A stretch of DNA of 64,000 nt from Candidatus Poseidonia sp. (GTDB lineage: Archaea > Thermoplasmatota > Poseidoniia > Poseidoniales > Poseidoniaceae): NCBI GenBank assembly GCA_030829545.1, contig JAURAI010000006.1, positions 62,001 through 126,000 of the forward strand, in the 5' to 3' direction. This document shows positions 63,857 to 64,000 of the stretch, piece after piece. The notes below the pieces were generated by a model. It ran no database searches, was not told the DNA's origin, and was given only the letters and a program-made list of their open reading frames with translations. Position 1 is the stretch's first letter. Every line of letters starts with the position of its first letter. The position numbers were made by a program, and so were the translations under genes.

Positions 63857-64000
63857 TCATCGATAGGACTTTTGCTTCTTGCGACGAGCACCACGTCCGA
63901 GTTGGTGCTTTGGTTCCTTGCGTCGTGGATCGTTGACCAAAAGGCTGCGATCGAAACGAAGGTATTCATCACGAAGTTCCTCATCAACACCTTCTGCTCC
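63857..64000 (-). CDS. rps9: Ribosomal protein uS9 (C-terminal part, 5' partial)
   Basis: The last 47 codons of uS9 lie before the edge of the window. The end [20 protein letters not shown] plus KKQKSYR is the conserved basic tail of S9 that reaches the P-site tRNA. It lies 9 bases before rpoN, the usual archaeal rps9-rpoN order. The rest lies outside the window. Confidence 0.93.
   Translation of the reverse strand, partial: GAEGVDEELRDEYLRFDRSLLVNDPRRKEPKHQLGRGARRKKQKSYR

Overview
This window looks like a piece of a planktonic Marine Group II euryarchaeon (Candidatus Poseidoniales, Thermoplasmatota). The information-processing genes are archaeal: TFB, MCM, GatE, Pth2, RpoN, uS9, archaeal-type Trm1 and two PAC2 proteins. 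Alongside them are a bacterial-type NAD+-dependent DNA ligase, very large acidic surface proteins with one C-terminal membrane anchor, Shine-Dalgarno sites mixed with leaderless-looking promoters, and very short intergenic gaps. The lineage is inferred from this gene mix; no rRNA is present. No CRISPR array, insertion sequence, prophage or intergenic gap longer than about 300 bases was seen.

Left part (1-15250): the 3' end of a fibronectin-III-like surface protein; a pabC and pabB-pabA (fusion) pair for p-aminobenzoate; the YchF GTPase; a membrane protein resembling a heme-copper oxidase subunit I that has lost most ligand histidines and gained two EF-hands, with a small membrane partner and a perfect palindrome at its promoter; a radical SAM protein of the archaeosine-synthase type; a lipid decarboxylase; hydrolases and a methyltransferase.

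Centre (15251-37146): two overlapping giant genes encode an AddA-like helicase-nuclease and an AddB-like nuclease, a recombination machine more typical of bacteria. A divergent TFB follows, then a secreted thioredoxin-like protein, an 800-residue orphan protein, threonine aldolase, two tandem Pth2 genes, a possible cobalamin capture and uptake pair (ECF S component plus beta-propeller/DUF4430 protein), GatE and MCM.

Right part (37334-64000): an esterase, PurM, Trm1, PAC2, a 1432-residue FG-GAP/fibronectin surface protein, several small orphan genes, tRNA-Arg(GCG), a PKD-domain lipoprotein, and a DNA-repair-flavoured cluster (DnaQ-like exonuclease, Fe-S RecB-family nuclease, second PAC2, LigA). 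The window ends with a 1554-residue beta-helix surface protein, tRNA-Pro(GGG), and rpoN next to rps9 in the usual archaeal order.

The features most worth follow-up are the AddAB-like pair, the degenerate oxidase-like EF-hand protein with its operator, the putative B12 capture module, and the 800-residue orphan.
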